DNA of 64,000 nt from Hyaloscypha bicolor E (Eukaryota > Ascomycota > Leotiomycetes > Helotiales > Hyaloscyphaceae), in contig NW_020194554.1 in the NCBI RefSeq assembly GCF_002865645.1, positions 186,001 through 250,000 of the forward strand, in the 5' to 3' direction. Shown here one piece after another: positions 61,274-64,000 of this stretch. Under the pieces are notes generated by a model. It saw only the letters and a list, made by a program, of their open reading frames with translations, was not told where the DNA came from and did no database searches. The translations under genes were made by a program, and so were the position numbers. The stretch's first letter is position 1, and each line of letters begins with the position of its first letter.

Positions 61274-63081
61274 ATGAAGCTCATCCCCATTCTCATCGTC
61301 TCGGTCCAATTCGTACAATGTACCTTGTGCAGCTCGCGGAGGCGCGTCGGCTCTCAGGTGCAGACTTCCAGCGGCATTATCAGCGGTCACGCAGCGAGCA
61401 ATGCAACAAGTGTTTCCGAATATCTCGGGATCCCGTACGCGCAGCCGCCAGTTGGCAATCTGAGGTTTTATCCTCCAGTGCAGCTACAGAGTCCAAGCTC
61501 GGTTGTCAATGGATCTGATTTTGTATATGTCCCTTGCCCTCTTCCTTAGTACTTATTGTTGTTTTCTGGGAACCTGCTAATATAATCTCATTTCCTCATA
61601 GGGATTCGCATGCATGAGTTCAAATGCTTTACAGTCTAGGTTTACTGGCAACGTTGCAGCCGCCAACCTTACTGCCGCTGGACTCGCGGATATTCTGCCA
61701 GATTTTGAGGTAGGAGATACCTTCAATGAGAATTGTCTCACACTCAATGTTTGGGTCCCAAGTGGCGGGGATGAGAACAAAGCGGTAATGGTGTGGCTCT
61801 ATGGCGGAACATTCTTGACTGGTGCGTCGAGTGAATCATTGTTCAATGGACAGAACATTGCCGGACAAGAAGACGTTATTGTAGTATCGATCAAGTAAGT
61901 TTTGCCTCTACCACCAAGAGAAGCTAGTGTTGACAGCCATCGAAGCTACCGGACGACCATCTTTGGGTTTCCAGGCAGCTCATCATTGCAGGATCTCAAC
62001 GTCGGGTTGCTTGATCAGCGTTTGGGCATTGAATGGGTTCGTGATAACATCCAAGCTTTCGGCGGTGACGCTACCCGCATCACGGCCTTCGGTCAGTCAG
62101 CCGGTGCCGCGTCGTTGGACTTCTATTCCTATGCATATGCAACAGATCCCATCCTGTCGGGTATGATTCTTGAATCCGGGACGGTCCAGTTGATCCCTCC
62201 AATGGCAGATAATGTAGTGTCGTGGTTCAGTGTAGCTTCTCAGCTGAAGTGCGGGAATTCTTCGTCCAACAGCACGGCGGTGACAGCCTGCATGCAATCC
62301 AAGGACGCCCTGGCGATCCTTGTGGCGGCCTCGGGCGGCTCGGTCAATTGGGGGCCCATCGTTGACAACACCACCATCTTCGCCGACTACACGGCTCGGA
62401 CTCTTGCTGGCCGGTTTAGTAAAATCCCCCTTCTCATTGGGAATAATGGCAACGAAGCTGCCCTATTTGCTGTCCAGGCAGAACTGATGAACCAAACCGG
62501 GATAACCGCCGACGTACTTGCTACCGTGAATCTGAATCGCTTCACCTGTCCCGCCGGCGCACGGGCCAACGCCAGCATCACCGCAGGTTTGCCCACATGG
62601 CGATACCGCTACTTTGGAGAGTTCCCCAACACTGCACTGACAACGGTACCCGACCCGGGTGCCTGGCACGGAAGCGAGGTACCGGTAATCTTCGACACCT
62701 TGCCCACCGGCACTGCATTCCTGCGTCGACGAGCACCGAGGTGGCTATCGGCAAGTACATCCGTGGTGCATGGGCGGCATTTGCCAAGAATCCAAAGGCA
62801 GGCTTGAGTTCCTACGAGGGGGGCTGGCCTGAGTATCAGCCAGGGCAGAGACATTGATCCGGCTGGCGTATAACAACTTGACGGGAACAAACACGGTGAT
62901 ACCGGCAACGTATGATGCCAGTTGTAAAGTTACCTTCCCGGTCAGTGCAACAAATTCGACAACGTCGCAAATACCAACATCAACAACGCCGGTGCAGACC
63001 TCCTCGCACACTTCTGCTGCTTCTGGACTTGTCACAAGCGCATGGAGCTTGGCCATGCTTGCAATCTTGGTGTGTTTGTAG
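61274..63081 (+). CDS. Secreted type-B carboxylesterase/lipase, frame broken twice
   Basis: Exons begin 61274-61522, 61602-61894 and 61946 onward. The signal peptide is MKLIPILIVSVQFVQC. Esterase motifs: YLGIPYAQPPVGNLRF, ENCLTLNVWVP (type-B signature 2), VWLYGGTF (oxyanion hole), SINYRTTIFGFPG across intron 2 (acceptor ATCGAAG), nucleophile Ser in FGQSAGAASLD (about residue 230), an acid in GNNGNEAALF and the likely catalytic His in PGAWHGSEVPVIF. Many Asn sequons and a Ser/Thr-rich, hydrophobic C-terminus suggest a GPI anchor. Near 62721 the frame shifts (GTAF, then ASTSTEVAIGKYIRGAW one frame over), and again near 62851 (WPEYQPGQR, then LIRLAYNNLTG). Each is explained by one missing base in a short homopolymer: recent pseudogenisation or sequencing error. 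Either way the catalytic part is intact. Confidence 0.82.
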
Positions 63082-64000
63082 TTAGTATTGCACTCTGTTA
63101 TATATAATATGACAGCAGCAACCTTGAATTTAGTCTTTTGGTATCGACACTAGCTAGGCACAGCTTCATGGCTTCTCCCTCAGAGTTAAACTACTCAAGA
63201 GCCAAGAATACCAATGAATTATCACAGCGTTAAGACTTCTTCTCTATCCTCGTGAATGCTGTAGATTACGGATATGTAGATCGACGCGAAGGCGGAATTC
63301 AATAAAGAGCGACGGAATGTTCGACTAAGTCCCTGTCGCATCAATCCAGCGTAGCCCAGATGCGGGAGCATTGTATGCCAGCCTTGCGGCTTAGAGTAGG
63401 ATCAACCTGATTGTATCTTCCGCCGTTATCATTTCATATTCGTAGACTTAATTTGCATTCATTTTTTTTAGGATTTTTTGACTGAGGTTGAAAATGTTCA
63501 ACAGAGAAGAATGCTTTCACGCAAGCTGGAGGTTGGAAGTGAGGTTGACGAGCCGAATCTTGGCAACTCGCTTAGCGACGCCACTCGCAATAGGGGTGTT
63601 GCAAGTTCGACAGCCTGGCTGGCTGCAAGTAAAACGGATACTCTGCTCGGATTCAGAGCATCTAAAAGCTGGTGTATAAGAACTACAGCTAGAAAATGTG
63701 AGTAAAGTGATGTGCTTAATGGAATCTGATGAAAGACAATATCTTCCGGCGGTGGATCATAATAAAATTTAGTCTACTCACTCCCCAACTTGTTATACCC
63801 TTTGACACCGCGTATATCCTCAAATATTCTACACGTATGGCGTGTAGAGGACAAATCATGGCAGTCTCGACCCTGATTTTTGACGTACATATGGATGTAC
63901 TCATAATCGCCAGGCAGACAGGTTGCTCCAGTGAATCTATCAATCGAACGGTGTTCAACTAACCTTCCGCGCAATTTATCAAAGCTTGCCTCTCGTTTCC
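63082..64000. other. Terminal region of window, no supported gene
   Basis: Downstream of the esterase. Frames at 63478-63974 are open on both strands but lack domains or convincing starts. Confidence 0.4.

Overview
The window comes from a filamentous ascomycete (Pezizomycotina). The evidence is short 45-60 nt spliceosomal introns with GTRNGT donors and CTAAC/CTGAC branch sites, fungus-specific protein families (a NACHT STAND protein with a DUF7791-like tail, SUR7/PalI, BRR6/BRL1, DUF2235, type-B carboxylesterase), and an AT-rich, RIP-like interior in one transposon relic. Leotiomycetes fits best, but that is inference from general protein likeness. No prokaryotic signal is present. Nearly every gene had to be rebuilt across introns, so exon limits below are read from splice signals and frame, not from transcripts.

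Layout. 0-6.5 kb: conserved housekeeping genes. These are an unrecognised basic/proline-rich protein, the ER-junction protein Lunapark (convergent with it, stop codons 1 nt apart), and a GRIP-domain golgin divergent from Lunapark. 7.7-12 kb: a divergent pair of metabolic genes, an amidase-signature enzyme and a PLP-dependent group II decarboxylase. 12-21.8 kb: an accessory stretch. It holds a 514-bp inverted-repeat element with an AT-rich core, a small secreted-protein gene with an awkward last exon, a decayed MYND-finger gene beside its intact paralogue, and a decayed coding remnant. 21.9-24.1 kb: an SR-protein kinase (SRPK/Sky1 family). 25.7-28.8 kb: a NACHT (NLR-like) gene with an in-frame TGA between Walker A and Walker B. 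29.9-33.2 kb: a Cu(I)-type P1B ATPase with a very cysteine-rich N-terminus, and a 54-nt pure poly-C run just upstream. 34-37.1 kb: an unrecognised 384-aa protein and a SUR7/PalI-like membrane protein. 38 kb: an ankyrin remnant. 39.1-42.4 kb: BRR6/BRL1 (nuclear envelope) and IWS1/Spn1 (transcription elongation), divergent from a shared 321-bp promoter.

42.4-51 kb is gene-poor. It holds a tRNA-like relic, a 68-aa two-exon CxxC protein, a 289-bp C-rich inverted-repeat element and one weak hypothetical gene. 51-53.7 kb: phosphoinositide-specific phospholipase C, with a long low-complexity/helical insertion inside the X domain. 54.3 kb: a 94-aa cupin. 55.8-57.3 kb: a cysteine-rich, probably secreted protein whose frame appears broken. 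57.8-59.6 kb: a DUF2235 alpha/beta hydrolase. 61.3-63.1 kb: a secreted type-B carboxylesterase/lipase with a GPI-like tail and two single-base frame breaks.

The conserved cell-biology genes form compact divergent or convergent pairs. The accessory genes between them (secreted proteins, NLR, MYND duplicates, esterase) carry most of the decay and both transposon relics. I found no convincing multi-gene undescribed system. The best leads are the NACHT gene whose TGA lies inside a possible frame-preserving 60-nt intron, the two MITE-like elements, the insertion inside the PLC catalytic domain, and the Cys-pair-rich metal-ATPase N-terminus.
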